The notes below the pieces were generated by a model. That model saw only the letters and a list, made by a program, of their open reading frames with translations, did no database searches and was not told the DNA's origin. This document shows, piece after piece, positions 23,927-32,898 of a stretch of DNA of 64,000 nucleotides. The stretch is from Terribium retamae. GTDB lineage: Bacteria > Pseudomonadota > Alphaproteobacteria > Rhizobiales > Rhizobiaceae. The stretch is from positions 97,423 through 161,422 of the forward strand of contig NZ_JAKREW010000010.1 of the NCBI RefSeq assembly GCF_022347545.1, in the 5' to 3' direction. Positions within the stretch are counted from its first letter, which is position 1, and the number at the start of each line of letters is the position of its first letter. The translations under genes and the position numbers were made by a program.

Positions 23927-23951
23927 GGAACCCGTGGCCGGCCAGCGGGTT
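23927..23951 (+). promoter_or_regulatory. EcfG-type promoter for the 128-residue exported protein
   Basis: GGAAC, 16 bases, GGTT, ending 25 bases before the ATG at 23977. Confidence 0.6.
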
Positions 23952-23976
23952 CTGGTTCCATGAAAGGAGAAAACCG

Positions 23977-24363
23977 ATGCGTATCTCGCTGGTTACGGCC
24001 CTTTCGGTGATGGCCGCCTTTTCACCGGCATCGGCACAGCAATCGGAACAGAAGCTGCCTGAGCTGACGCCGGATCACTCGCCACAGCAATCCGTACCGA
24101 TGCCTGGACTGTCGCCCGATCAGGAGGTCACGGCGATCAACATCGTCAGGGTGGAGGAATTGCCGCAGCCGGACAAGGCGCAGGTGGAGACCAAACTGGA
24201 CGGCACCACCGTGGAGGAACTGCATCAGCTGCAGACCTCCGTTCAGGCTTCGCCGGTGGCGGTGCTGATGCTTGCTCAGAACGGGCTCGACCCGACCCAG
24301 GTGGTGGCGGCAACGATAGACCAGACCGGGACGCTGACCCTGGTGATCCAGGAAACGGCCTAG
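23977..24363 (+). CDS. Exported hypothetical protein
   Basis: A 128-residue protein with a signal peptide (MRISLVTALSVMAAFSPASA) followed by a Pro/Gln/Ser-rich stretch and a small folded region (QVETKLDGTTVEELHQLQTS, VVAATIDQTGTLTLVIQ). I do not recognise a family. The GAAAGGAG ribosome site and an EcfG-type promoter support it. It ends 9 bases before the convergent livG gene. A CGGCTC/GAGCCG hairpin (24364-24383) lies across that junction. Confidence 0.78.
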   Translation: MRISLVTALSVMAAFSPASAQQSEQKLPELTPDHSPQQSVPMPGLSPDQEVTAINIVRVEELPQPDKAQVETKLDGTTVEELHQLQTSVQASPVAVLMLAQNGLDPTQVVAATIDQTGTLTLVIQETA

Positions 24364-24372
24364 CGGCTCAAT

Positions 24373-25239
24373 CTACCGAGCCGTGTCAAGTTGTTCGATG
24401 ACTTTTGCATCGCCGACATCGGTGAGCACGGTTTCGACTTCTTCGTCGTCGACGCCGAGATAGGCCGCGATGACCCTGGGGTCGGCACGCACGAAGGCAG
24501 GATCGCCATCGGAGATCTTGCGGCCGTATTCAAGCACCACGATGTGGTCGGAAATCTGCATCACCACGGACATATCGTGCTCGATCAGAAGGATCGATGT
24601 GCCGGTATTGCTACGGATATCCATGAGCAGTTCGTTGAGCGCAAGCGACTCTTTCGGATTCAGCCCGGCAGCTGGCTCGTCGAGGCAGAGCAGTTCGGGC
24701 CCGGCGCACATGGCGCGCACGATTTCGAGCCGGCGTTGCGCCCCGTAGGGCAAGTCGCCGGCAGGATCGTCGGCACGATCCATGAGGTCGGCCTTTTCAA
24801 GCCAGTATTGCGCAAGCTCCACCGATTCTGCGGAAGCCTGGCGATAGCCGCCGATGCCGAACAACCCCAGGACGAGGAAACCCGAGGCCTTCATCAGCTT
24901 GTTGTGCTGAGCGACCAGCATGTTTTCCAGCACCGTGAGGCCGGGAAACAGGCGGATGTTCTGGAAGGTACGCGCCACTTTCGCTTTGGCGGTTATCTGG
25001 AAATCCGGCATCCGTTCCAACAGGAATTCAGAGCCGTCATGGTTGGTAAAATGGATCATGCCCTTTGTCGGCTTGTAGAAGCCGGTGATGCAGTTGAATA
25101 CTGTGGTCTTGCCGGCCCCATTTGGACCGATAAGGGCGGTGATTTCCCCGCGCCTGGCTTCGAAGGACAGATCGCCGATGGCCACGAGGCCGCCGAATTC
25201 CATGGTCAGGTGCTGAACTTGGAGGAGGGGTTTATCCAT
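24373..25239 (-). CDS. livG: Branched-chain amino-acid-type ABC transporter ATPase LivG (orphan)
   Basis: A 288-residue ATPase with Walker A GPNGAGKTT, the LivG-type RTFQNIRLFPGLTVLENM segment, a signature region LPYGAQRRLEIVRAM, Walker B LLCLDEPAAGLNP and the H-loop EHD. LivG works with LivF, LivH, LivM and a binding protein, but none of these is present. The gene stands alone between a stress gene and tex. Just upstream, another frame ends in TAA overlapping the livG ATG and could be the tail of livM. It may be a leftover of a broken operon or may serve permeases elsewhere. Confidence 0.88.
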   Translation of the reverse strand: MDKPLLQVQHLTMEFGGLVAIGDLSFEARRGEITALIGPNGAGKTTVFNCITGFYKPTKGMIHFTNHDGSEFLLERMPDFQITAKAKVARTFQNIRLFPGLTVLENMLVAQHNKLMKASGFLVLGLFGIGGYRQASAESVELAQYWLEKADLMDRADDPAGDLPYGAQRRLEIVRAMCAGPELLCLDEPAAGLNPKESLALNELLMDIRSNTGTSILLIEHDMSVVMQISDHIVVLEYGRKISDGDPAFVRADPRVIAAYLGVDDEEVETVLTDVGDAKVIEQLDTAR

Positions 25240-25430
25240 CGAGGGCACGCTCTCTGCTGAAGCCCCTGAGGTTCGAAATGCGCGAGCGGCCGATCGGTTC
25301 CGCAAGTTTCCGAACTTCCTGCCGCTGCCTGCTCGCTGTGGAGAAACGCGGCGGCCAAGCCAACGGCGTGGCGGCTTTTCCCGCACTTGAATAAGGTGCG
25401 CCGACTCAACGATTGGAGACAAAGTAACGC

Positions 25431-27752
25431 ATGAGTGGCGCAGAACAGGCGGGCAGGGAACGGATTGCTTCCATCATCGCGGCTGAAATCGCGGCCAGGG
25501 CCGAGCAGGTGTCGGCGGCGATCGCGCTGCTCGACGAAGGCGCGACGGTTCCTTTCGTGGCGCGCTACCGCAAGGAAGCAACCGGCGGTCTCGACGACAC
25601 GCAATTGCGCCAGCTGGCCGAACGCCTTGCCTATCTGCGCGAGCTCGATGCGCGCCGCACGGCGATCCTGGAATCGATCGGCGAGCAGGGCAAGTTGACG
25701 GACGAGCTGAAGCTCAAGATTGCGGCGGCGGCCACCAAGGCGGAACTCGAAGACATCTACCTGCCGTACAAACCGAAGCGGCGCACCAAGGCCGAGATCG
25801 CGCGCGAACGCGGGCTCGGCCCGCTGGCCGAGGCGATCATGGCCGACCGTGCGGCCGTGCCGCTGCACCTGGCCGAAGGCTACATTACGGAAGAAGTGCC
25901 GGACACCAAGGCGGCACTGGAGGGCGCGCGCGACATTCTCTCCGAACAGTTTGCGGAAAATGCTGATCTCGTCGGCAAGCTGCGTGCCTATATGCAGGAC
26001 CGTGCCTTCCTGCGCTCACGTGTCGTCGATGGCAAGCAGGAGGCCGGCGCCAAGTTCTCCGACTATTTCGACCATGCCGAGCGCTGGGCGACGACCCCCA
26101 GCCACAGGGCACTGGCGATGCTGCGCGGTCGCAACGAGGACGTGCTTTCGCTCGCCATAGAGGTCGATGCCGACGATACGTCGCCGGTGAAGCCGGTGGA
26201 GCGTATCATCGTACAGACGCTGGGGATCGGTAACGCGCTGCCGGGAGACAAATGGCTGACCGAGGTCGCCGGTTGGACCTGGCGGGTGAAGCTGTCGCTG
26301 CATCTGTCGCTCGACTTGATGCGCGACCTGCGCGAACGCTCCGAGGAAGAGGCGATCCACGTCTTCGCCCGCAATCTGAAGGACTTGTTACTGGCCGCCC
26401 CCGCCGGTTCGCGCGCCACCATGGGCCTCGATCCGGGCATTCGCACCGGCGTGAAGGTGGCGGTGGTCGACGGCACCGGCAAGCTCAAGGAAACCGCGAC
26501 GGTCTATCCGTTCCAGCCAAAGAACGACGTGCGCGGCGCCCAAGCCGAACTCGCCCGGCTGATGCGCCAGCACAATGTCGAACTGATCGCCATCGGCAAC
26601 GGTACGGCCAGTCGCGAGACCGAGAAACTGGTGGCCGACCTTCTTGGTGATATGCCGGCGCCCAAGCCGCTCAAGGTAATCGTCAGCGAGGCCGGCGCAT
26701 CGGTTTATTCCGCGTCTGAAACCGCTGCGGCCGAATTCCCCAATCTGGACGTCTCCCTGCGCGGCGCGGTATCGATCGCGCGACGCCTGCAGGATCCGCT
26801 GGCCGAACTCGTCAAGATCGAACCGAAGTCGATCGGCGTCGGACAGTACCAGCATGATGTCGACCAGTACCGGCTGGCGCGTTCGCTTGACGCGGTAGTG
26901 GAAGATGCGGTGAACGCCGTCGGCGTCGACCTCAACACGGCCTCCGCTTCGTTGCTGGCGCGTGTGTCGGGCCTCGGCGCTTCGCTGGCAGAGGCGATCG
27001 TTGCGCACCGCGATGCCAATGGTCCATTCCCCAACCGACAGGAACTGCTCAAGGTATCGCGGCTAGGCCCAAGGGCCTTCGAGCAAAGCGCCGGTTTCCT
27101 GCGTATCCCGAACGGCACCGAGCCCCTGGACGCATCCTCCGTGCATCCGGAAGCGTATGGCGTGGCCAAGAAGATCGTTGCCGCCTGCGGGCGCGACGTG
27201 CGTGCGTTGATGGGCGACCGCACCATGCTGCAGGCGCTGGACCCGCGCGTTTTTGTCGACGACCGGTTCGGGCTGCCGACGGTGCGCGACATCATCGCCG
27301 AACTGGAGAAGCCGGGCCGCGATCCGCGCCCTGGCTTCAAGACGGCGACCTTCGCCGACGGGGTTGACGACATCAAGGATTTGAAGCCGGGCATGCTTCT
27401 CGAGGGCACTGTCACCAACGTCGCCGCCTTTGGCGCCTTCGTCGACATCGGCGTGCACCAGGACGGTCTCGTCCATGTCTCGCAACTGGCCGATCGGTTC
27501 GTGAAGGATGCGCATGAGGTGGTCAAGGCCGGCGACATCGTCAAGGTTCGCGTTGTCGATGTCGACATTGCCCGCAAGCGCATCGGCCTGACGATGCGGC
27601 GTGACGGTGACGGCGGCTCCGGCAAGCCGGTCCGCCAGGATGCTCCGCGAAAACCGGCCATGCCGCTACAGGGCCGCGGCCGGCCGGACAAGGCTCCGCC
27701 CTCGCAAGGGGCTTTCGGTGCAGCGCTGGCGGAGGCACTCAAGAAGCGGTGA
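25431..27752 (+). CDS. tex: Tex, S1-domain RNA-binding transcription accessory protein
   Basis: A 773-residue Tex protein of full family length. The N-terminal helical region ([23 protein letters not shown]) is followed by a YqgF/RNase-H-like domain ([16 protein letters not shown]), helix-hairpin-helix motifs ([18 protein letters not shown]) and a C-terminal S1 domain ([20 protein letters not shown]). Tex binds RNA and affects transcription and stress tolerance. It is a monocistronic gene with a GGAGACAAAG ribosome site. Confidence 0.96.
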   Translation: MSGAEQAGRERIASIIAAEIAARAEQVSAAIALLDEGATVPFVARYRKEATGGLDDTQLRQLAERLAYLRELDARRTAILESIGEQGKLTDELKLKIAAAATKAELEDIYLPYKPKRRTKAEIARERGLGPLAEAIMADRAAVPLHLAEGYITEEVPDTKAALEGARDILSEQFAENADLVGKLRAYMQDRAFLRSRVVDGKQEAGAKFSDYFDHAERWATTPSHRALAMLRGRNEDVLSLAIEVDADDTSPVKPVERIIVQTLGIGNALPGDKWLTEVAGWTWRVKLSLHLSLDLMRDLRERSEEEAIHVFARNLKDLLLAAPAGSRATMGLDPGIRTGVKVAVVDGTGKLKETATVYPFQPKNDVRGAQAELARLMRQHNVELIAIGNGTASRETEKLVADLLGDMPAPKPLKVIVSEAGASVYSASETAAAEFPNLDVSLRGAVSIARRLQDPLAELVKIEPKSIGVGQYQHDVDQYRLARSLDAVVEDAVNAVGVDLNTASASLLARVSGLGASLAEAIVAHRDANGPFPNRQELLKVSRLGPRAFEQSAGFLRIPNGTEPLDASSVHPEAYGVAKKIVAACGRDVRALMGDRTMLQALDPRVFVDDRFGLPTVRDIIAELEKPGRDPRPGFKTATFADGVDDIKDLKPGMLLEGTVTNVAAFGAFVDIGVHQDGLVHVSQLADRFVKDAHEVVKAGDIVKVRVVDVDIARKRIGLTMRRDGDGGSGKPVRQDAPRKPAMPLQGRGRPDKAPPSQGAFGAALAEALKKR

Positions 27753-27780
27753 GCGTGGCTCGGAATAAGCCGAACAGGGG

Positions 27781-28719
27781 TCAGTTCACCGTGTTTTCTG
27801 GCCTCTTACCTGCGAAATAGGCGTCGAGACTGTCCAGCACCATGTTGCCCATGGCGCGGCGTGTCTCGACGGTGGCGCTGGCCTGATGCGGCATCAGCAC
27901 GACATTCGGCAACGCCAGGAAGTCCCGGCGGATGGCCGGCTCATTCTCGAACACATCGAGGCCGGCTGCCGCGATCGTGCCGTCACGCAGTGCCGAGATG
28001 AGGGCGTCCTCATCGACCACGCTGCCGCGCGCGATGTTGATCAAAGTGCCTCGCGGGCCGAGCGCATTGAGCACGGCGCTGTCGACGACACCACGCGTGT
28101 CCGGTGTCGCCGCCACGCACACCGCCAGCACATCGCTGTCTGCGGCGAGCGCCGCTGCGTCGGTAAAATGCGGCCAAGCGACGTCGTGGTAGTGCGTCCG
28201 GTTCGCGTACCGCACGGACATGCCCAAGAGTTCGGCGCGGGTCCCCAGCGCTCGGCCTATCTGGCCGAGCCCCAGGATACCCAGCCGCTTGCCGCGTGGG
28301 CTGGACGCGAGTGGGAATGGTTCGCCGGCGTGCCAGCGGCCTTCGCGCACGAACCGGTCGCCCTCGACGATCCGCCGCAGCACCGCAAGGATCAGCGCCA
28401 GCCCCATGTCGGCGACCTCGTCCGTGAGCACTCCCTGTGTGGTGGCGACATCGACGTCGCGTGCCCGTGCATAGCCGAGGTCGACCCTATCGGTACCGAC
28501 ACCGTTGACGGCAATGATGCCGAGCGACGGCAGCAGGTCGATCCACTCCCTGGAAAGGCCGGTGCCACCGCCGGTCACGACGGCGCGGATGTCGGAGCGA
28601 GCCGCCTCGATGTTGTCACGCTGTGCGATGTCGAAGAGACGATGGACCTGATAGGCGGCATCGAGCTTGGCTTCGATTTCCGCCATCATCGGTTCAACGA
28701 GCAAGAGCTGCGGCTTCAC
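27781..28719 (-). CDS. D-2-hydroxyacid dehydrogenase (glyoxylate/hydroxypyruvate reductase type)
   Basis: A 312-residue NAD(P)-dependent dehydrogenase. The nucleotide-binding GLGQIGRALG lies in the middle domain. The catalytic Arg (INIARGSVVDE), Glu (FENEP) and His (MPHQASAT) are present, with the substrate-domain VNGVGTDR. Length fits the GhrB/hydroxyphenylpyruvate reductase branch, so glyoxylate, hydroxypyruvate or an aromatic 2-oxoacid are possible substrates. The gene is convergent with tex and stands alone. Confidence 0.88.
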   Translation of the reverse strand: MKPQLLLVEPMMAEIEAKLDAAYQVHRLFDIAQRDNIEAARSDIRAVVTGGGTGLSREWIDLLPSLGIIAVNGVGTDRVDLGYARARDVDVATTQGVLTDEVADMGLALILAVLRRIVEGDRFVREGRWHAGEPFPLASSPRGKRLGILGLGQIGRALGTRAELLGMSVRYANRTHYHDVAWPHFTDAAALAADSDVLAVCVAATPDTRGVVDSAVLNALGPRGTLINIARGSVVDEDALISALRDGTIAAAGLDVFENEPAIRRDFLALPNVVLMPHQASATVETRRAMGNMVLDSLDAYFAGKRPENTVN

Positions 28720-28848
28720 CTGACCTCCGTAAGCTTATGATTCGTTTGGCAAAGAACGTCACTAAGGTGTACAATTACGTCAGTCGACAGCCGAAACTGG
28801 GCTCGGCTGCGAGAGGGCGACATCCAGCCCGTCAGAGGAGGGCATGCT

Positions 28849-28965
28849 ATGGCATTCCTCCACTTCGACACAAACCGTCCTGCGCACTTCCTCTCGGATT
28901 GGGGCGTTCCGATTGTAGCAGCCTTCATCATCGGCTGCTGGATCGGCCTGATGATCTGGGGTTGA
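28849..28965 (+). CDS. 38-residue membrane miniprotein
   Basis: A short frame (MAFLHFDTNRPAHFL ... WIGLMIWG) with one hydrophobic helix of about 18 residues at the C-terminus, preceded by a strong GAGGAGG ribosome site. The helix and ribosome site suggest a real miniprotein, but I know no family for it. The surrounding gap between the hydroxyacid dehydrogenase and phnF holds nothing else. Confidence 0.5.
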   Translation: MAFLHFDTNRPAHFLSDWGVPIVAAFIIGCWIGLMIWG

Positions 28966-29000
28966 ACGCAGTGCGTTTTAACGCAGGCGTCATCTGACGC

Positions 29001-29738
29001 CTAAGCAGGGCTGACCGTCAGCTCGACGCGATCCGCCGAGAAGCGTGTTTGTGAATACTGGATCGGCTTGCCGTTGCCGTCGACATTGACGCCACGTGCG
29101 ACGAGCACGATGGCACCGGGCGAAAGTCTCAGATCTCGTGTGTCGGTGTCGTCAGCGTGCCGCGCCTCGATCGTGGTTGATGCGCGGCGATAATCCCTGG
29201 TGCCGGAAAGCGCGAGCGCCTCGGTAATCGAGTGGGTCCTGGCGACATAGCCGGCGATGTCGGGAAACAATGTCGCCGAAAACCAACTGGTCGAACGCGA
29301 GATGGGCACGCCGTCGGCCAGGCCGAGCATTTCAAGCCGGATGACATCCACTCCAGCCCCCAGCCCAAGTGCCGCTGCCACCACGGCATTCGCCGGTTCC
29401 TTCATGTGATCCAGCAACTCCACCTGCCGGTCGCGTGCCTGGCCTTCGAGACCGGCGGAGAAACGGGTTCTCGTTCCGATCGGATAGGTCAGTCGCTTCT
29501 GGCGCCGCACATAGGTGCCGCGTCCCTGTTCGCTTCGCAGCACGCCTTCGTGGATGAGTGCTGCGATGGCTGCGCGGACCGTATGCCGGTTCACGCCGAA
29601 CCGCGCCGCCAGTTCGGCCTCGGGCGGCAAACGTCCGTTTTCATCGGCGAGGCCGGCGCCGATGCCACGCCGGATCTCGTCGCCTATCTGGCGCCAGAGC
29701 GCGACGCCGACCCCCCGATGCAATGCTGATTTCGACAA
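29001..29738 (-). CDS. phnF: PhnF, GntR/HutC-family repressor of phosphonate genes
   Basis: A 245-residue regulator with an N-terminal winged helix (ELAARFGVNRHTVRAAIAAL, LRSEQGRGTYV) and a C-terminal UTRA sensing domain, in the PhnF branch. It is divergent from phnG. I prefer the TTG start (MSKSALHRG) because GGGAGGGG lies just upstream. The ATG at 29765 has no ribosome site and would place the Pho box inside the coding region. It should bind the inverted repeat at 29809-29828. Confidence 0.9.
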   Translation of the reverse strand: MSKSALHRGVGVALWRQIGDEIRRGIGAGLADENGRLPPEAELAARFGVNRHTVRAAIAALIHEGVLRSEQGRGTYVRRQKRLTYPIGTRTRFSAGLEGQARDRQVELLDHMKEPANAVVAAALGLGAGVDVIRLEMLGLADGVPISRSTSWFSATLFPDIAGYVARTHSITEALALSGTRDYRRASTTIEARHADDTDTRDLRLSPGAIVLVARGVNVDGNGKPIQYSQTRFSADRVELTVSPA

Positions 29739-29758
29739 ACTTCCCCTCCCGGCGCGAG

Positions 29759-29776
29759 CTGTCATCCAGCCGTCAT
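29759..29776 (+). promoter_or_regulatory. Pho box upstream of phnG
   Basis: CTGTCAT-CCAG-CCGTCAT: two 7-base direct repeats with a 4-base spacer, 13 of 14 half-site bases matching the PhoB consensus CTGTCAT. This implies activation of the C-P lyase operon under phosphate limitation. Confidence 0.75.
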
Positions 29777-29808
29777 CCAACAACGCTAAGACAGGGTAAG
29801 TTATCTAA

Positions 29809-29828
29809 TTGTCTAGATCAATAGACAA
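29809..29828. promoter_or_regulatory. Inverted repeat, probable PhnF operator
   Basis: TTGTCTA-GATCAA-TAGACAA: perfect 7-base arms around 6 bases, 12 bases before the phnG ATG. HutC-type GntR regulators, including PhnF, bind GTnTAnAC-like palindromes, so this is its likely site. Confidence 0.7.
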
Positions 29829-29840
29829 ATTGAGGTTGTT

Positions 29841-30296
29841 ATGAATATTGCTGTCGATCAAGCCGCGCGACGGGACCGGATGGCGGTCCTGGCTCGCTGC
29901 AGCACCGAAAGGCTGAATTCGCTTTGGGCGAAGCTCGGGCTGCAGCCGGCGCACACGCCGCTGCGCGGTCCGGAGGCCGGGCTGGTGATGCTGCGCGGAC
30001 GCATCGGCGGTACCGGCGAGCCGTTCAATGTCGGTGAGGCGACAGTCACGCGCGCCAGCGTCACGCTTGAGGATGGGTCTGTCGGCCATGCCATGGCGCT
30101 CGGTCGTGATCATGCCAAGGTGCGGCTTTCCGCAGTCATCGATGCGCTCTGCCGCAACGCTGAAATGGCGGCACGTATCGATGCCGAACTGATCCAGCCG
30201 ATGCGGCAGGAACTCGAGGTGGCAGACGAGACGCGCCGCCAGCAGACGGCGGCCACGCGCGTCGACTTTTTCACCATGGTGCGAGGTGAGGACTGA
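29841..30296 (+). CDS. phnG: PhnG, carbon-phosphorus lyase core subunit
   Basis: A 151-residue PhnG, part of the PhnGHIJ core complex that installs phosphonate on ribose and cleaves the C-P bond. It opens RDRMAVLARCSTERL and has the conserved RGRIGGTGEPFNVGEATVTR stretch. It is the first gene of the operon and overlaps phnH by one base (TGATG). Confidence 0.96.
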   Translation: MNIAVDQAARRDRMAVLARCSTERLNSLWAKLGLQPAHTPLRGPEAGLVMLRGRIGGTGEPFNVGEATVTRASVTLEDGSVGHAMALGRDHAKVRLSAVIDALCRNAEMAARIDAELIQPMRQELEVADETRRQQTAATRVDFFTMVRGED

Positions 30297-30907
30297 TGCT
30301 GAATGAAGCGACCACCCTTGAGGGTGGCTTCTCCAATCCGGTGCTGAATGCCCAATCCGTCTTTCGTGCCGTTATGGATGCGATGGCGAAGCCCGCCACG
30401 ATTGTCGAGGTGGATGCAGTTGTTGCGCCGCCGTCGCGGCTGGGCCGGGCTGCCGCTGCCGTCGCTTGCGCGCTGATCGATGTCGACACCCCGTTCTGGC
30501 TGGATGCCACCTTGGCCGAAAGCACGGCGCTGCGCGCCTGGCTTGCCTTTCACACCGGTGCCCGTGAGATGGCGACTTGCGCCGACGTCGCTTTTGCATT
30601 GATCGGTGCTCCCGCCACGATGCCGCCGCTGGAGCGATTTGCTCAAGGCACGCAGGAATATCCTGACCGTTCCGCCACGCTGATCCTGCAACTGCCGGGA
30701 CTGGAAGGCGGCACGCCGCTGACGTTCGAGGGGCCGGGTATACGCGATCGCGTCGTGCTGGCGCCGCGTGGCCTGCCTCAGGATTTCGCCGCCCAGTGGA
30801 AGGCCAACCGCAAGCGGTTCCCGCGCGGCGTCGACCTCGTCCTCACCACCGGCGATGCCATTGCCTGCCTGCCGCGCTCGGCGCGGCTTGTCGAGATGGA
30901 AGGCTGA
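30296..30907 (+). CDS. phnH: PhnH, carbon-phosphorus lyase core subunit
   Basis: A 203-residue PhnH with the N-terminal GGFSNPVLNAQSVFRAVMDA motif and the C-terminal GVDLVLTTGDAIACLPRS signature. It forms the core complex with PhnG, PhnI and PhnJ. It overlaps phnG by one base and ends 3 bases before phnI. Confidence 0.96.
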   Translation: MLNEATTLEGGFSNPVLNAQSVFRAVMDAMAKPATIVEVDAVVAPPSRLGRAAAAVACALIDVDTPFWLDATLAESTALRAWLAFHTGAREMATCADVAFALIGAPATMPPLERFAQGTQEYPDRSATLILQLPGLEGGTPLTFEGPGIRDRVVLAPRGLPQDFAAQWKANRKRFPRGVDLVLTTGDAIACLPRSARLVEMEG

Positions 30908-30910
30908 TCG

Positions 30911-32020
30911 ATGTATGTTGCAGTCAAGGGCGGTGAAGCCGCCATCGATAATGCCCACCGCCTGCTGGCCGATCGCCGCCGCGGTGATAGGTCGGTTCCG
31001 GCGCTTACGCTCGACCAGATCACCGAACAGCTGGCCATCGGCGTCGACCGGGTGATGAGCGAAGGCTCGCTCTATGATCGCCGGCTTGCGGCGCTCGCCA
31101 TGAAGCAGGCGCGGGGCGATCTCATCGAGGCTATCTTCCTGGTGCGCGCCTATCGCACCACGCTGCCGCGCTTTGGCCATAGCGAACCGGTCGACACCGG
31201 CGCCATGCTGATCGAGCGACGCGTCTCTGCCTGCTACAAGGATCTGCCCGGCGGGCAACTGCTCGGCCCGACTTTCGACTACACGCACCGCCTGCTCGAT
31301 GAAGATCTCGAAGGCGATCCGCAGGTCGAGACCGGTTTGCAGCGCGGCGGCATCCAGGAGCCGGTCATGCGTGTGGCCGACATCCTCGACCAGGAGGGCC
31401 TGATCGAGGATGACGGCGCCATCGATCCCGCGCTCGAACCGGGCGACATCAACCAGACGCCGACGGAATTCCCGATGTCGCGTGCCATGCGGTTGCAGTC
31501 GCTGTCGCGGGGCGACGAAGGCTTTCTCCTTGCACTCGGCTATTCGACGCAGCGCGGCTATGCCCGCAGCCATCCATTCGTCGGTGAAATTCGCATCGGC
31601 GAGGTCGATGTCGACGTGTTCATGCCGGAACTTGGCTTTGCCGTGCCGGTCGGCCGCATACAGGTCACCGAATGCCAGATGGTCAACCAGTTCAAGGGCT
31701 CGGCCAAAGCGCCGCCGCAGTTCACACGCGGCTATGGCCTTGTCTTCGGCCAGTCCGAGCGCAAGGCGATGGCGATGTCGCTGTGTGATCGTGCGCTGCG
31801 TGCCGAGGAACTGGGCGAAGATCTGGTCGCTCCGCCACAAGACCAGGAGTTCGTGCTGTCGCATTGCGACAACGTCCAGGCCACCGGCTTCGTCGAACAT
31901 CTGAAACTGCCGCACTATGTCGATTTCCAGGCGGAACTCGGCCTGGTTCGCACCATGCGCGCCGAATACGAACAGTGCACCGGTGAGGCGGTTCTTGAAA
32001 CAAGGGAAGCCGCAGAATGA
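30911..32020 (+). CDS. phnI: PhnI, carbon-phosphorus lyase core subunit (nucleosidase)
   Basis: A 369-residue PhnI that, with the core, swaps adenine of ATP for the phosphonate at C1' of ribose. It opens MYVAVKGGEAAIDNAH and has the GYSTQRGYARSHPFVGEIR and DNVQATGFVEHLKLPHYVDF signatures. Length is normal. Its stop overlaps the phnJ start by 4 bases. Confidence 0.97.
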   Translation: MYVAVKGGEAAIDNAHRLLADRRRGDRSVPALTLDQITEQLAIGVDRVMSEGSLYDRRLAALAMKQARGDLIEAIFLVRAYRTTLPRFGHSEPVDTGAMLIERRVSACYKDLPGGQLLGPTFDYTHRLLDEDLEGDPQVETGLQRGGIQEPVMRVADILDQEGLIEDDGAIDPALEPGDINQTPTEFPMSRAMRLQSLSRGDEGFLLALGYSTQRGYARSHPFVGEIRIGEVDVDVFMPELGFAVPVGRIQVTECQMVNQFKGSAKAPPQFTRGYGLVFGQSERKAMAMSLCDRALRAEELGEDLVAPPQDQEFVLSHCDNVQATGFVEHLKLPHYVDFQAELGLVRTMRAEYEQCTGEAVLETREAAE

Positions 32021-32898
32021 ACGCCCACACCCAGGTATCAAACTACAACTTCGCTTATCTCGATGAGCAGACCAAGCGAATGATCCGGCGTGCCATCCTC
32101 AAGGCGATCGCCGTACCGGGCTACCAAGTGCCGTTCGCCAGCCGCGAAATGCCGATGCCTTACGGCTGGGGCACGGGCGGCGTACAGGTGACGGCCTCGA
32201 TCCTCGGGCCTGACGATGTGCTGAAGGTGATCGACCAGGGCGCCGACGACACCACCAACGCGGTCTCCATCCGCAAGTTCTTCCAGAAGGTCGCAGGTGT
32301 AGAAACGACCACCAGCACCGAAGACGCGACGATCATCCAGACCCGTCACCGCATCCCCGAAGCGCCGCTGCAGGAAGATCAGATACTAGTCTATCAGGTG
32401 CCGATCCCCGAGCCGCTCCGTTTCCTCGAGCCGCGCGAGACGGAAACCCGCAAGATGCATGCGCTGGAAGAATACGGCCTCATGCATGTGAAACTCTATG
32501 AGGATATCGCCAAGAACGGCCACATCGCCACCACCTATGCCTATCCGGTGAAGGTCGAGGGCCGCTACGTGATGGACCCGTCGCCGACGCCGAAGTTCGA
32601 CAATCCGAAGATGCACATGTCGCCAGCATTGCAGTTGTTTGGCGCCGGGCGAGAAAAGCGCATCTATGCGGTGCCGCCGCATACCGAGGTGATCAGCCTC
32701 GACTTCGAGGACCATCCTTTCGAGGTGCAGCGTTTCGACAAGCCCTGCGCGCTGTGTGGCGCGGAACAAGTCTATCTCGACGAAGTCGTGCTCGATGATC
32801 GCGGCGGGCGCATGTTCGTCTGTTCCGACACACATCATTGCGAAAGCCGCCAGGCCGCTGGCCATCGCGGCGAAATGTCCGGCGAGGTCCTGTCATGA
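32017..32898 (+). CDS. phnJ: PhnJ, radical SAM carbon-phosphorus lyase
   Basis: A 293-residue PhnJ that cleaves the C-P bond of 5-phosphoribosyl 1-phosphonate, releasing the hydrocarbon. The iron-sulfur cysteines are C244, C247, C269 and C275, with exactly the spacing known from the E. coli enzyme (241, 244, 266, 272). The FAYLDEQTKRMIRRAILKA opening is typical. It overlaps both neighbours by 4 bases. Confidence 0.97.
   Translation: MNAHTQVSNYNFAYLDEQTKRMIRRAILKAIAVPGYQVPFASREMPMPYGWGTGGVQVTASILGPDDVLKVIDQGADDTTNAVSIRKFFQKVAGVETTTSTEDATIIQTRHRIPEAPLQEDQILVYQVPIPEPLRFLEPRETETRKMHALEEYGLMHVKLYEDIAKNGHIATTYAYPVKVEGRYVMDPSPTPKFDNPKMHMSPALQLFGAGREKRIYAVPPHTEVISLDFEDHPFEVQRFDKPCALCGAEQVYLDEVVLDDRGGRMFVCSDTHHCESRQAAGHRGEMSGEVLS

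Noticed and set aside
30110..32041. A 643-codon minus-strand open frame across phnG-phnI.
   Set aside because: It is the antisense shadow of three firmly identified C-P lyase genes and has no domain.
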